A DNA stretch of 18,419 bases from an uncultured Clostridia bacterium (GCA_947090365.1 CAMUNT010000019.1:1-18419), one strand, 5' to 3'. Shown: positions 6,551-14,593, numbered from the stretch's first letter. Program-made: numbers and translations. The notes: a model not told the origin generated them from the sequence alone.

Positions 6551-8960
6551 TATCCGTTCCCTTCTTTACTGTTTTCTTTACCGCAGGCTTTTTAACTGCT
6601 TTTTCTTCGGTCGACTTTTTTACCGCAGGCTTTTTTGCCTCTGCGGATTTGCCTGCTTTCGCTGGCTTATCCCCCGTTGCCTTTTTGGTTGCGCGCTTCG
6701 GCGCGGTTTTAGGCTCCTCTTCATTTTCTGCCTCTTCCGCCTTTTTCAGCCCCTTCATTCTGGCAATCCTGTCGGTAACGGCCTTGGGCGGGTCTACCTT
6801 GGGCGCGTCGGGGTGCAGAAGCCAGGTGGACGCAAAATGCGTTTCCGAAATTCTGAACATAGGGGGTTGCTGTTCGAAGTCGATTTCAAGCGCGTACTTG
6901 TTTCTCGGTGCGAAAGCGTCGCCCTTTGGCGGATAAATCATATTGGGCGGAGTTCCGGGAATAGCTTCCAGCTTATCCTTGGTTTCGAGGTCGGGCATCG
7001 AAGCCAGAAGCGCCCAGGTATAGGGATGAGCCGGAGAATAGAAAACGTCGTCCGCCGTACCTATTTCCACTATTTTACCCGCATACATAACCGCAACCCT
7101 GTCCGCCATATTCGCAACGACGCCCAAATCGTGGGTTATGAAAATTACCGATAACTGTCTTTCCACCTTTACTTTATTGATAAGCTCTAAAATCTGCGAC
7201 TGAATAGTAACGTCCAGCGCGGTGGTCGGCTCGTCGCAGATAAGAATATCGGGGTTGGCAGAAAGCGCTATTGCGATAACTATTCTCTGGCGCATACCGC
7301 CCGAAAACTCGAAGGGATACTGACGGAATCTCTTTCTCGCCTCGGGAATGCCTACCTCTTCCAATAGCTTTAAAGCCTGCGTCTTTGCCATACGGCGGGT
7401 TACCTTATGCACGACGCCCGAAGCCTTTGCTTTCAGATAGTCGATAATATCCACTACGCGCGCGTCGAAATCTACGCTTCCGTTCCTTTCAAGCTGAGCT
7501 TTTATATCGTCCGTAACGCGGGTAATGCAGTCGATTATTTCCTGCTTCGCAAGCTCCAAATCAACGAGGTTTTTGTCTGCGACCTTGTAGTTTAATATCT
7601 TACCGCCCGCCGTCTTTCTTTCGGCCTTTGCAGTCTGCTTTGCAAATCTCTTTTCCTCGGCATCGTTGCGTTTAATGCCGTCAAAGTACATTTCTATGCC
7701 TGCTATAAGACTTGAACGGAAGGTGTACAGAACGTTGTCCTTTACGATTTCAAGCTTGTCGATAGCGTTTTCCACCGCCGAAATCATCGCTTTGGCGGAA
7801 GATAATACCGTCTTTTTATCAAGCGTTTCCTGCCTGAACGCGCTTAAATTGCTTTCGATAACTTCGAGCGCGGTTTTCTTGTTTTCGACAGACCTTGCGT
7901 TGGAATACAGCACGCCCTGCTTCGCAAGCGCGATAAATCCGAGCATAAAGTTGTCGTCAAGATATTTTCTTAAAAATTTATTTAACTCCGCCACCTCCGT
8001 TTGAGGAAGGGGCTCGTTTGAAAACGTCAGGTAATAGCCCATTGCAAAGAAGTTGGGCATCGTAAGCTGCGTAGCGTCTATAAGTATTTCGCGCACCGTT
8101 TTAAGCTTTGCGCTGATTTCGTCCCAGTTCTCGCTGCCTGCCGTCTGCACCGCTTCGTTGCGGTTAAAAAGCTGACGCACAAGGCTTTCGCACTTTTTAA
8201 CCACAGGTATTTTTACGGCTTGTTTTAAATCTGCAAGCAGACCTTTAAGCTCTTCCGCGCGGTCTTTTACCACGTATTCCTGAACCGCAAGCGAGGCTAC
8301 CTTTGCGATTTCGCTTATATCTCTGCGCACGTCCTTGAACGCGTTTCTTTCAATTCTGAAAAGCACGTCGTCAATATCGACGATGGTTTCCGTCGCGGCG
8401 GCGTAAGCCTTGTTATACGCGTTTTCAAGCTCTAAGTGCTTGTATTCGAATTTATCGAAGTCCTTGCACTTACTTTTGTTTTCTGCGCAGATAAGCTTGT
8501 CGTCAGCTCCGCGGGCCTCGTCCATAGCCTTGTTGAGTCGCTCCATTACGGCGTTGAAATCGCGTCTGCTTTCGCGCTGATTTATCTTACCCTTTATAAG
8601 CATTGCTTCGGTCATCTGCTTGCCGATGCGCATTATGGGGTTAAGGCTTGACATCGGGTCCTGGAAAATCATAGAAATCTTATCGCCCCTGAGCTTATGG
8701 AACTGCTCTTCGGGGATTTTCATAAGATCCTGACCGTCGTAAATAATTTCACCGCCGTCCTTGATTGCGTTGCCCGCAAGTATGCCCATAACCGCGCGGT
8801 TGGTAACCGACTTGCCCGAACCGCTTTCGCCGACGATTGCAAGCGTTTCGCCCTTGTATAAATCGAAGCTTATATCGCGTACCGCCTGAACCTTGCCTGC
8901 GTCCGTCTTGAAGCCTATCTTTAAATTTTTTACGGAAAGTTTAACTTCTCTCTCTTCCAT
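6540..8960 (-). CDS. oppD: Giant oligopeptide ABC transporter ATPase OppD/AmiE
   Basis: An 806-residue ATPase, more than twice the usual OppD length of about 330-350. Motifs: Walker A GESGSGKS 44-51, Q-loop Q100 with FQDPMSSLNP, signature FSGGMRQR 552-559, Walker B DILICDEP 571-578, H-loop H610. The oligo_HPY region follows at about 643-725. An insertion of about 390 residues (about 132-523), predominantly charged and helix-like, sits between the Q-loop helix and the helix leading to the signature, in the helical subdomain that contacts the permease. Residues about 740-806 form a Lys/Ala/Pro-rich tail with repeated PAVKK units. The cysteines of the DppD-type C-terminal motif are absent (GDAFAPRNKYAL), as in lactococcal and streptococcal OppD/AmiE. 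The ATG at 8960 is 1 base after the oppC stop and preceded by GGAGGG. There is no frameshift, and the catalytic motifs are complete. Confidence 0.93.
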   Translation of the reverse strand: MEEREVKLSVKNLKIGFKTDAGKVQAVRDISFDLYKGETLAIVGESGSGKSVTNRAVMGILAGNAIKDGGEIIYDGQDLMKIPEEQFHKLRGDKISMIFQDPMSSLNPIMRIGKQMTEAMLIKGKINQRESRRDFNAVMERLNKAMDEARGADDKLICAENKSKCKDFDKFEYKHLELENAYNKAYAAATETIVDIDDVLFRIERNAFKDVRRDISEIAKVASLAVQEYVVKDRAEELKGLLADLKQAVKIPVVKKCESLVRQLFNRNEAVQTAGSENWDEISAKLKTVREILIDATQLTMPNFFAMGYYLTFSNEPLPQTEVAELNKFLRKYLDDNFMLGFIALAKQGVLYSNARSVENKKTALEVIESNLSAFRQETLDKKTVLSSAKAMISAVENAIDKLEIVKDNVLYTFRSSLIAGIEMYFDGIKRNDAEEKRFAKQTAKAERKTAGGKILNYKVADKNLVDLELAKQEIIDCITRVTDDIKAQLERNGSVDFDARVVDIIDYLKAKASGVVHKVTRRMAKTQALKLLEEVGIPEARKRFRQYPFEFSGGMRQRIVIAIALSANPDILICDEPTTALDVTIQSQILELINKVKVERQLSVIFITHDLGVVANMADRVAVMYAGKIVEIGTADDVFYSPAHPYTWALLASMPDLETKDKLEAIPGTPPNMIYPPKGDAFAPRNKYALEIDFEQQPPMFRISETHFASTWLLHPDAPKVDPPKAVTDRIARMKGLKKAEEAENEEEPKTAPKRATKKATGDKPAKAGKSAEAKKPAVKKSTEEKAVKKPAVKKTVKKGTDNGK

Positions 8961-8961
8961 A

Positions 8962-10524
8962 TCAGCCCTCCGAACCTCTTAAACTCGGGTTGAACGCATC
9001 GCGCAGTCCGTTTCCGAACAGGTTGAACGAAAGCATTAAAAGCACGAGGAACAAAGTCGGGAAAAATACGCCGTGTAAGACGAACTTAGATGCCAAGGCT
9101 TCACGCCCGGTTTCAATTAAAGTACCTACGCTGGTTATATTGCCCGAAGATAAATTGATAATGCCAAGATACGACAAACTGACTTCCGAATAAATCATAC
9201 CGGGGATAACGAGCGCACAGCTCGTTACAAGCGTTCCGAGTGCGTTGGGGAAAATATGCTTCCACATAATTCTCCTGTCTTTTGCGCCGAGAGTACGCGC
9301 GGCAAGCACGTATTCCTGATTTTTATAGCGGTAGAATTGCATTCGCGTCGTACTGGACATTCCTATCCATCCTGTCAAGAAAAACGCTATAAACAGTATC
9401 AGAATAGGACTTGAAGTAGCCATATGATATTTTAAAAGAGTAATAACTATCATAAAAGGAACGGCGCTTAAAATATCGACAATGCGCTCCAATATAAGAT
9501 CGATCTTGCCGCCGTAATACCCCGCGACAGCACCGTAGATTGCGCCTACGAACATATTGACCGCCGCGACTGCTATTGCGAACAGGAACGAAAATCTCGC
9601 ACCAGAAGCAAGACAGGTCAATAAATCCTGTCCGTTTGCAGTAGTGCCTAAAAGGAATAAAGGCTCGGTAATTCCGTCTTTTGCAATTCGTGTATGGTAA
9701 TAAATATAGTACTCGTAATAGTTAACCCTTACCTCGTAGGTTGCGCTTTCAATACGCGCATAGACGTAATAATACTGCTTGCCATCCTCTCCGGTAAAGC
9801 CGTCTTCACCCTCTATTCTGATGGAATCGTATGCATCGGTTGCCGCCGACGTAGTTAAACGCTGACGGTAAACGGGAATAACGTTACCGTCTTGATCCAG
9901 AACGGCCTGAGTTTTACCTGATACCGTTTTCGTCTTGTAATAATAGTTCGCGTTATTTTCATTTTGAAGGGCCGTCGGTCTGTCGGATTTTGCGGTTGTA
10001 GGAAATATAACCTGTATTCCGGTTTCATCCTGATAATTTTGTAAGGCTTTATATTCCTCCGGAGATAAGCTTTTATAGACACAGCCGTTCTTCTGGTATG
10101 AATCCAGACGGAAGCTGTAAAGGCCGTCTTCGGTAATCGAGCTTTTCTGATTTTTAACCGCATAATGACCGGTTTCCTGCCCCATAGCGTAAAAATAGAT
10201 ATAGTCTACTTCACCCATTTCTTTGGCTTCACAGCCGTCCCAGAAATCCGTATTTGCAAACAAATTGCTTTTGGGAAGAGTGTTTTTGAAGTTAACGTCC
10301 GTATAAGCTACGGTGTACTGTGTGCAGAAAGGAACGATAATTGCAAATAAAATCAGCATCAGAATTATGATGGCCGCCACTACAGAACCCTTATTTTTAC
10401 AGAAACGCTTGAATGCGTCGTGCAAATAGCTTACGGGCTTTGTATCGAATTTCTGGTCGTGTCCCAGGTTGGTTTTATTTGCAAACTGAAATTTTTCCTT
10501 GGGAATATTAGTTGCGTTTTCCAT
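8962..10524 (-). CDS. oppC: Oligopeptide ABC transporter permease OppC, enlarged extracellular loop
   Basis: A 520-residue permease of the binding-protein-dependent transport family. A cytoplasmic N-terminus of about 45 residues is followed by TM1 (about 48-68), a very long extracellular segment (about 69-310), then the core membrane domain. The EAA loop that docks on the ATPases is EYVLAARTLGAKDRRIMWKH at 404-423, continuing IFPNAL. The canonical segment that normally follows a short loop after TM1 appears as FLLGTTANGQDLL at 290-302. The loop is roughly 180 residues longer than in common OppC proteins of about 300 residues and is rich in Tyr, Thr and Asp. I chose the ATG at 10524, 1 base after the oppB stop, instead of a TTG at 10557 that would overlap oppB. 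Its ribosome binding site is poor (GGGGG at 10534-10538), so translation probably depends on coupling to oppB. Confidence 0.92.
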   Translation of the reverse strand: MENATNIPKEKFQFANKTNLGHDQKFDTKPVSYLHDAFKRFCKNKGSVVAAIIILMLILFAIIVPFCTQYTVAYTDVNFKNTLPKSNLFANTDFWDGCEAKEMGEVDYIYFYAMGQETGHYAVKNQKSSITEDGLYSFRLDSYQKNGCVYKSLSPEEYKALQNYQDETGIQVIFPTTAKSDRPTALQNENNANYYYKTKTVSGKTQAVLDQDGNVIPVYRQRLTTSAATDAYDSIRIEGEDGFTGEDGKQYYYVYARIESATYEVRVNYYEYYIYYHTRIAKDGITEPLFLLGTTANGQDLLTCLASGARFSFLFAIAVAAVNMFVGAIYGAVAGYYGGKIDLILERIVDILSAVPFMIVITLLKYHMATSSPILILFIAFFLTGWIGMSSTTRMQFYRYKNQEYVLAARTLGAKDRRIMWKHIFPNALGTLVTSCALVIPGMIYSEVSLSYLGIINLSSGNITSVGTLIETGREALASKFVLHGVFFPTLFLVLLMLSFNLFGNGLRDAFNPSLRGSEG

Positions 10525-10525
10525 A

Positions 10526-11539
10526 TTATTTCGCCCCCATTTTAATTCTCGGGTCAATAAAGCCGTAACTTACGTCAACTATTATACCCGCCATAAGACC
10601 TACGAGACAGTAAAAGCCCGAAAGGAACATAAAAAAGTCGTAATCCTGATAAGTGATTGACCCTAAATAAAGTCCGCCCACGCCGGGAATAGAGAACATC
10701 GACTCGATAATAAGCGAACCCGAAAGCACTGCAATAAATTCCGAAAGTATCGACGGAAATATAACCACCATCGAATTTCGCATAGCGTGCCGAAGCGTTG
10801 CCTGCCCGCGGGTCAGTCCCTTCGTTCTTGCAAGCAGCATAAATTCGCTTGTCAGTACTTCCGAAAGCTCCGCACGCGTGTATCTTGCATATCCCGCTAT
10901 CGAGCCGAGACACAGCGAGAAAATTGCCGGTATCATAGATTTGAACATCGACCACGAGAAATAATCGTAACCCGAGTCCATCGTAAGAGGGAACCAACCC
11001 AGCTTGAAACAGAAAACGTACTGAATAAGAATACCAAATACAACGCTGGGCAGTGAAACCAACAAAATTATAACGACGTTGATTACCTGGTCCTGCCACT
11101 TATTTTTCTTTAACGCGGCAAAAATACCCAATCCGATGCCTATGGGTACGCCGATGAGTGTTGAATAAATATTTATAAGAATTGTGGGCGGAAGATGCTC
11201 GACGAATACGTCCCATACGTTTTGGTACTTATATTCCTTATACGCAAAACCTATACCGAAATCGCCGTGAAAGATATTTACGATATAAGTCCAGAACTGC
11301 TTTAATATAGGAACCCTGTCGTAACCTATTACCAATCCCGCCTCGTTATATCTGAGATTTGTTATATACCCTCTTGCTTCGAAACGAATAAAGTCGATAT
11401 TCGGGTCGATGCCTTGACCCGTTTGCAGACTTATCGCAAGCGGTAAAAGCTTTATAAGAACAAAGCAAATAAGCATAATTACCGAAAAAGATAATAAGGC
11501 AAGCCCTACTCTTTTCAGCACGTACTTAAACATGTACAT
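10526..11539 (-). CDS. oppB: Oligopeptide ABC transporter permease OppB
   Basis: A 337-residue inner permease subunit, near normal size for the family. TM1 is at about 11-33, followed by an extracellular stretch containing FHGDFGIGFAYKE (90-102), then five further membrane segments from about 118 to 327. The EAA motif EFMLLARTKGLTRGQATLRH is at 232-251. It forms the heterodimeric pore with OppC. It is the first gene after a consensus promoter. The ATG at 11539 has an AAGGAG site 12 bases upstream, a longish spacer; a second ATG two codons later would be further away. This is the only transporter subunit without an obvious insertion. Confidence 0.93.
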   Translation of the reverse strand: MYMFKYVLKRVGLALLSFSVIMLICFVLIKLLPLAISLQTGQGIDPNIDFIRFEARGYITNLRYNEAGLVIGYDRVPILKQFWTYIVNIFHGDFGIGFAYKEYKYQNVWDVFVEHLPPTILINIYSTLIGVPIGIGLGIFAALKKNKWQDQVINVVIILLVSLPSVVFGILIQYVFCFKLGWFPLTMDSGYDYFSWSMFKSMIPAIFSLCLGSIAGYARYTRAELSEVLTSEFMLLARTKGLTRGQATLRHAMRNSMVVIFPSILSEFIAVLSGSLIIESMFSIPGVGGLYLGSITYQDYDFFMFLSGFYCLVGLMAGIIVDVSYGFIDPRIKMGAK

Positions 11540-11573
11540 AGATAGCTTAGTCTCCTTTTATGTTGGTTAACTT

Positions 11574-11602
11574 ATTATAACGGTGAAATTAAATTATGTC
11601 AA
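11574..11602 (-). promoter_or_regulatory. Perfect consensus sigma-A promoter of oppB operon
   Basis: Minus strand: TTGACA (11602-11597), a 17-base spacer, then TATAAT (11579-11574). Both hexamers and the spacer are perfect matches to the housekeeping consensus. The predicted start is near 11567, giving a leader of about 28 bases to the oppB ATG that contains AAGGAG. The permease, ATPase, DUF3899-like and tldDE genes can therefore be transcribed independently of oppA. Confidence 0.85.
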
Positions 11603-11615
11603 ACAATAGCAATCC

Positions 11616-11640
11616 GGGGATGGAGAAGAACTCCACCCCC
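11616..11640 (-). other. Strong GC-rich hairpin between oppA and oppB
   Basis: On the minus strand a 10-pair stem (11640-11631 with 11625-11616, one G-U pair) encloses a five-base UUCUU loop, 23 bases after the oppA stop. No U-run follows, so it is a weak candidate for an intrinsic terminator. A better reading is a 3' stabilising structure or partial attenuator that keeps oppA mRNA more abundant than the downstream genes, as known for other binding-protein genes. Confidence 0.65.
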
Positions 11641-11663
11641 GCCGCTCTTTTGATTTTTACGAA

Positions 11664-14258
11664 TTAGTTAGTCTTTTTATACTCTGAGGTCAAATCATTA
11701 TTGTTTGCCTTAACATAATCCGTCCATTCGCTGTCGGTATAATTGACAACAATATATCTTAAACCGCCTCTGTCCATAAACGAATTGTAATCGTTTGTGA
11801 TATAGCTGAACTTAGCTCCGAGCATCGTTGCATTGTTGGGAGAGGTCGTAGGAATGAAGTAGTACTGGCTAAGCAGATATTCTTCAAGTTTAGCTAAAAG
11901 TTCAAGCCTGTACTCCGTTTTAATTCCCGACCAGTCAAAGGTGTAATAGTTATTGTCATCATCGTAATTACACAAACAGTTATACCAGTTCATAAGGCTC
12001 ATAGTTAATTCCTGGCCTGCGCCTTCGTATTCGCCTTCCTCGCCCGGCATCGTAAACGTCATCATTTCACTGTAAGTGTCCCAGTATCCGGAATATGAAG
12101 TATCGGGTTTGATATAACAGCCGATCATATAGAAAGGATTATAAGGTGCGTTACCCCAGCCTAAACCTGCGGCAAGATCGTATTCGCCCGCCTTGAACGA
12201 ATCGTATATACCGGAAGAGGTGAAAGAATAATCGAACACAACTTCAACCTTTCCTTCAAGAGATGTTCCGTCCGTAAGATCTTTAATTACTTTCTGGAAA
12301 TAAGCAAAATCCTTGTCGGTAGTCGTATTCTTTACATAAGTTCCGTACTTTATCTGAATAGGCTTAGAAGGGTTGTATCCGTAAGCTTCGGGATTCGCCA
12401 GAACCTTTGCATACGCTTCTTCGAGAAGCGATTTGGCATAGGTCAGGTTGTAGCCGGACAGCGTATCGTAAGCGTCTTCGAGGTCGAAATGATCTACAAG
12501 TGCGCCGTTGGACCAGGTGCCGTCTTCGTTTTCGGTATAGCCGTAAGCTCTTAAAAGAGCCTCCTTTGCCTGTTTGCTGTTTCTGTAAACTCCGCCGTTT
12601 TCAACGTCGTGATAATAAGCTTCGTTCAAAAGTCCGAGTAACGGACGGTCAGCCGTATATATCGTTGCGTTATAATCCGCCCTGTCGATTGCCATTGAGA
12701 AAGCCTTTCTGAACTCGGTAATCGCGAGTATGCCGTTATTCCTTCCGCTTTCTTTAAGCACGTCGAGATTAGCATATAAGCTTGCGCCGTACTGCGCCGT
12801 ATCCACCGTAAAGAGAGTATATTTTGAGTTTCTGTAATCTTCGGAGTGATCCTTGTCTATGGCGATACTGTCGTAAGTGCCGTTAAGGAAACCCATCCAT
12901 GCGGTAGAAATCTGATCTACTTTTTCACAGGTATATTTGGTTACGTTGTACTGGTTTTTATACTGGTCCATATTCCAGCCGTACCAGTGTTCGTTTAATT
13001 CAAGCGTGTATGACTTGCCCGACTGATAGTCCGTAAGTTTATAAGGACCCCAGCTTGCCGTCGTTTCAAGCGAAGTATTATAGTTAGAAGTCCAAAGCGT
13101 TGACCCCTCGGAAGGCGCCCTCTTGCACGACTCGAATAAATCTTCCTTTACAAGGGGAAGCCCGGCAAGATAGTAAGCCGCCCAGAATTTAAGCGAACCG
13201 TCCTCATAAAGAGGATAATCCTGTAAGGGCGAAGAGAGACAAATAACAAGCTCGTACTTGCTGGGAGAATATAAGCCCACTTCATCAAACGACATTTCGC
13301 CGTAAGTATAATTGGTTATAAAGAAGTCAAGCTCTTCGTTAGGCTCTGTCTGCCACACAACTATTACTGCATCCCAGATAGCTTTAAGCGTAGCATCAGC
13401 CGCAATTTCGGCATAAGTTTTGCCCTGAAGGGAAAGAATCTCTTCAACAGTTGCCTTGGCTCCGTTCGCAACAAAGAAACCTGCCACATCGGCAGCAGTG
13501 GCCGATAACGGAATATTACGACTCATTGCCGTTCTCATACTGCAAAGCGCGCCTGCCTCGCTAGCATTGCCGATATTAAAAATTATTTTATCGTAAATAC
13601 TCTCTTCAAACGTTGTATAAGGCGTATCCGCCGCAAACCAACCGCTTTGACCCTGATAAACGTAATTTCCTGCATTTTTAATAGACAACTGTTCTAAATA
13701 GCTTGAATAACGGTAATGCTTGAAATCGGGATTAAGCTGTTCTTTCATAGAATATACGAAATCGCCTGCGTCAATAGGCGTGCCGTCGTCCCATTTCAGA
13801 TCTTCACGAAGAGTGAATTTATAAGCGTAACCGCCCTTTTGCTTCTGTTCTTCGGTATATCCCCACTTGCCGTCCACCGTTTTCGTTACGTCTTCAAGCT
13901 TGGTTGCCGCCGAATAAACTGTATTAACCGCGTCCTCGACTATTGCATCCGCATTGATGGTGCCGTCTTCATTGAATTTACCGCCCTTTGCTTCGTCAAA
14001 TTCATAGTCCCATTCTACAAACGAACTCGTAAGGTAGCCAATCATAGACGAATCTATGCTGTCTTCGTAAGAAAGCTCGTTCCAGTTAGCGGGAAGAGCA
14101 GATGAATAAGTACGATAAGTACCTTGTTTTATTTCTGTGGTGCCAGTATCGCCACCGGGGCCGTCGTCTCCGCCGCAGGCAGTGAAGCCGATTGCCATAC
14201 CCGAAGCCATTACGCAGCCGACTGCAACCGCCGTAAGCTTCTTCCATCTATTTTTCAT
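11664..14258 (-). CDS. oppA: Oligopeptide-binding lipoprotein OppA (SBP_bac_5 family), oversized
   Basis: An 864-residue extracellular solute-binding lipoprotein. The signal peptide runs from residue 1 to about 27, with a basic start (MKNRWKKL), a hydrophobic core and the lipobox GFTAC; Cys28 would be lipidated. A Gly/Asp-rich linker follows (29-40). SBP_bac_5 landmarks: LREDLKWDDGTPIDAGDFVYS at about 150-170, SWGPYKLTDYQSG at 402-414, and FRKAFSMAIDR at 516-526. Usual members are 500-600 residues. The extra mass is mainly between about 175 and 400, and in the C-terminal lobe, which is rich in Tyr and Asn. It would capture peptides outside the cell and deliver them to OppBC. The ATG at 14258 is preceded by a good GGAGG (14265-14269). 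It is transcribed from its own promoter and separated from oppB by a hairpin and a second promoter. Confidence 0.93.
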   Translation of the reverse strand: MKNRWKKLTAVAVGCVMASGMAIGFTACGGDDGPGGDTGTTEIKQGTYRTYSSALPANWNELSYEDSIDSSMIGYLTSSFVEWDYEFDEAKGGKFNEDGTINADAIVEDAVNTVYSAATKLEDVTKTVDGKWGYTEEQKQKGGYAYKFTLREDLKWDDGTPIDAGDFVYSMKEQLNPDFKHYRYSSYLEQLSIKNAGNYVYQGQSGWFAADTPYTTFEESIYDKIIFNIGNASEAGALCSMRTAMSRNIPLSATAADVAGFFVANGAKATVEEILSLQGKTYAEIAADATLKAIWDAVIVVWQTEPNEELDFFITNYTYGEMSFDEVGLYSPSKYELVICLSSPLQDYPLYEDGSLKFWAAYYLAGLPLVKEDLFESCKRAPSEGSTLWTSNYNTSLETTASWGPYKLTDYQSGKSYTLELNEHWYGWNMDQYKNQYNVTKYTCEKVDQISTAWMGFLNGTYDSIAIDKDHSEDYRNSKYTLFTVDTAQYGASLYANLDVLKESGRNNGILAITEFRKAFSMAIDRADYNATIYTADRPLLGLLNEAYYHDVENGGVYRNSKQAKEALLRAYGYTENEDGTWSNGALVDHFDLEDAYDTLSGYNLTYAKSLLEEAYAKVLANPEAYGYNPSKPIQIKYGTYVKNTTTDKDFAYFQKVIKDLTDGTSLEGKVEVVFDYSFTSSGIYDSFKAGEYDLAAGLGWGNAPYNPFYMIGCYIKPDTSYSGYWDTYSEMMTFTMPGEEGEYEGAGQELTMSLMNWYNCLCNYDDDNNYYTFDWSGIKTEYRLELLAKLEEYLLSQYYFIPTTSPNNATMLGAKFSYITNDYNSFMDRGGLRYIVVNYTDSEWTDYVKANNNDLTSEYKKTN

Positions 14259-14288
14259 ATCTAACCTCCAAAATTAGTATTGACTTTT

Positions 14289-14301
14289 TTAAACGTTTTA
14301 A
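14289..14301. promoter_or_regulatory. Palindromic candidate operator in the oppA leader
   Basis: A near-perfect palindrome with core AAACGTTT (14291-14298) flanked by T/A, between the predicted oppA transcription start and its ribosome binding site. A CG-centred, AT-flanked palindrome is the general form of LacI/CcpA-type operators, but the match to a full cre consensus is incomplete. It may act as a roadblock site; this is tentative. Confidence 0.25.
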
Positions 14302-14367
14302 TGTACTTAACGGTTTATGCACCTGCGTTTCGCAATCGTGCGGCTACCGTTTGCCGATTATATAAAT

Positions 14368-14396
14368 ATTGTACAGTGTAAATTATATATTGTCAA
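14368..14396 (-). promoter_or_regulatory. Sigma-A promoter of oppA
   Basis: Minus strand: TTGACA (14396-14391), 17 bases, then TACAAT (14373-14368). One mismatch from consensus. The predicted start near 14361 gives a leader of about 100 bases containing an inverted repeat AACGGT/ACCGTT (14309-14314 and 14346-14351) that could fold. I do not recognise a riboswitch in it. Confidence 0.75.
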
Positions 14397-14397
14397 T

Positions 14398-14517
14398 ACA
14401 TTTTATGAAAAAAATGCAAAAAAATTTTATAATTATGCAAAAAAGCGGTCAAAAACTGTAATTTTATACAAAAATTCATACATTTTATGCATAAATATTA
14501 ATAGCTAACATTTTATG
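14398..14517. repeat. Three ACATTTTATG repeats upstream of the oppA promoter
   Basis: The 10-mer ACATTTTATG occurs at 14398-14407, 14480-14489 and 14508-14517, all in the same orientation, in a very AT-rich stretch directly upstream of the -35 element. ATGCAAAAAA also occurs twice (14414-14423 and 14435-14444). These could be activator sites or an UP-like element; low-complexity chance is also possible. Confidence 0.4.
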
Positions 14518-14540
14518 TTAATTATTAACACCGTTATTCC

Positions 14541-14574
14541 GTTAAAATAACCCCGCACCTTTCGGTGCGGGGTT
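14541..14574 (-). terminator. Intrinsic terminator of eda
   Basis: A perfect stem AACCCCGCACC / GGTGCGGGGTT (14549-14559 with 14564-14574). On the minus strand it has a GAAA tetraloop and is followed by the T-rich tail TTATTTTAA. It lies about 20 bases beyond the eda stop codon. Confidence 0.85.
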
Positions 14575-14593
14575 CGCATTCGCTAATTAAACG

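Noticed and set aside
6690..6960. Loss of the four C-terminal cysteines in OppD as a novelty
   Set aside because: The GDAFAPRNKYAL-type, Cys-less motif is the known form in lactococcal/streptococcal OppD/AmiE proteins, so it marks the subfamily and not a defect.
7392..8567. Intein or intron explanation for the OppD insertion
   Set aside because: There is no Cys/Ser at an N-terminal splice point and no His-Asn plus Cys/Ser/Thr at the C-terminal end, the site is not the Walker A loop favoured by inteins, and the frame is continuous without intron-like RNA structure.
10575..11099. A 174-residue minus-strand ORF in another frame of oppB
   Set aside because: OppB with its EAA motif occupies this DNA; the alternative frame is a shadow without domain features.
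11616..11640. Hairpin after oppA as a simple intrinsic terminator
   Set aside because: No U-run follows the stem on the minus strand. It is kept as a processing or stability structure instead.
14259..14361. Riboswitch in the oppA leader
   Set aside because: The leader can form short stems, but no conserved riboswitch core that I know is visible.
14317..14508. A 63-residue plus-strand ORF in the oppA upstream region
   Set aside because: It is low-complexity, AT-rich, lacks a ribosome binding site and overlaps the oppA promoter and repeats.
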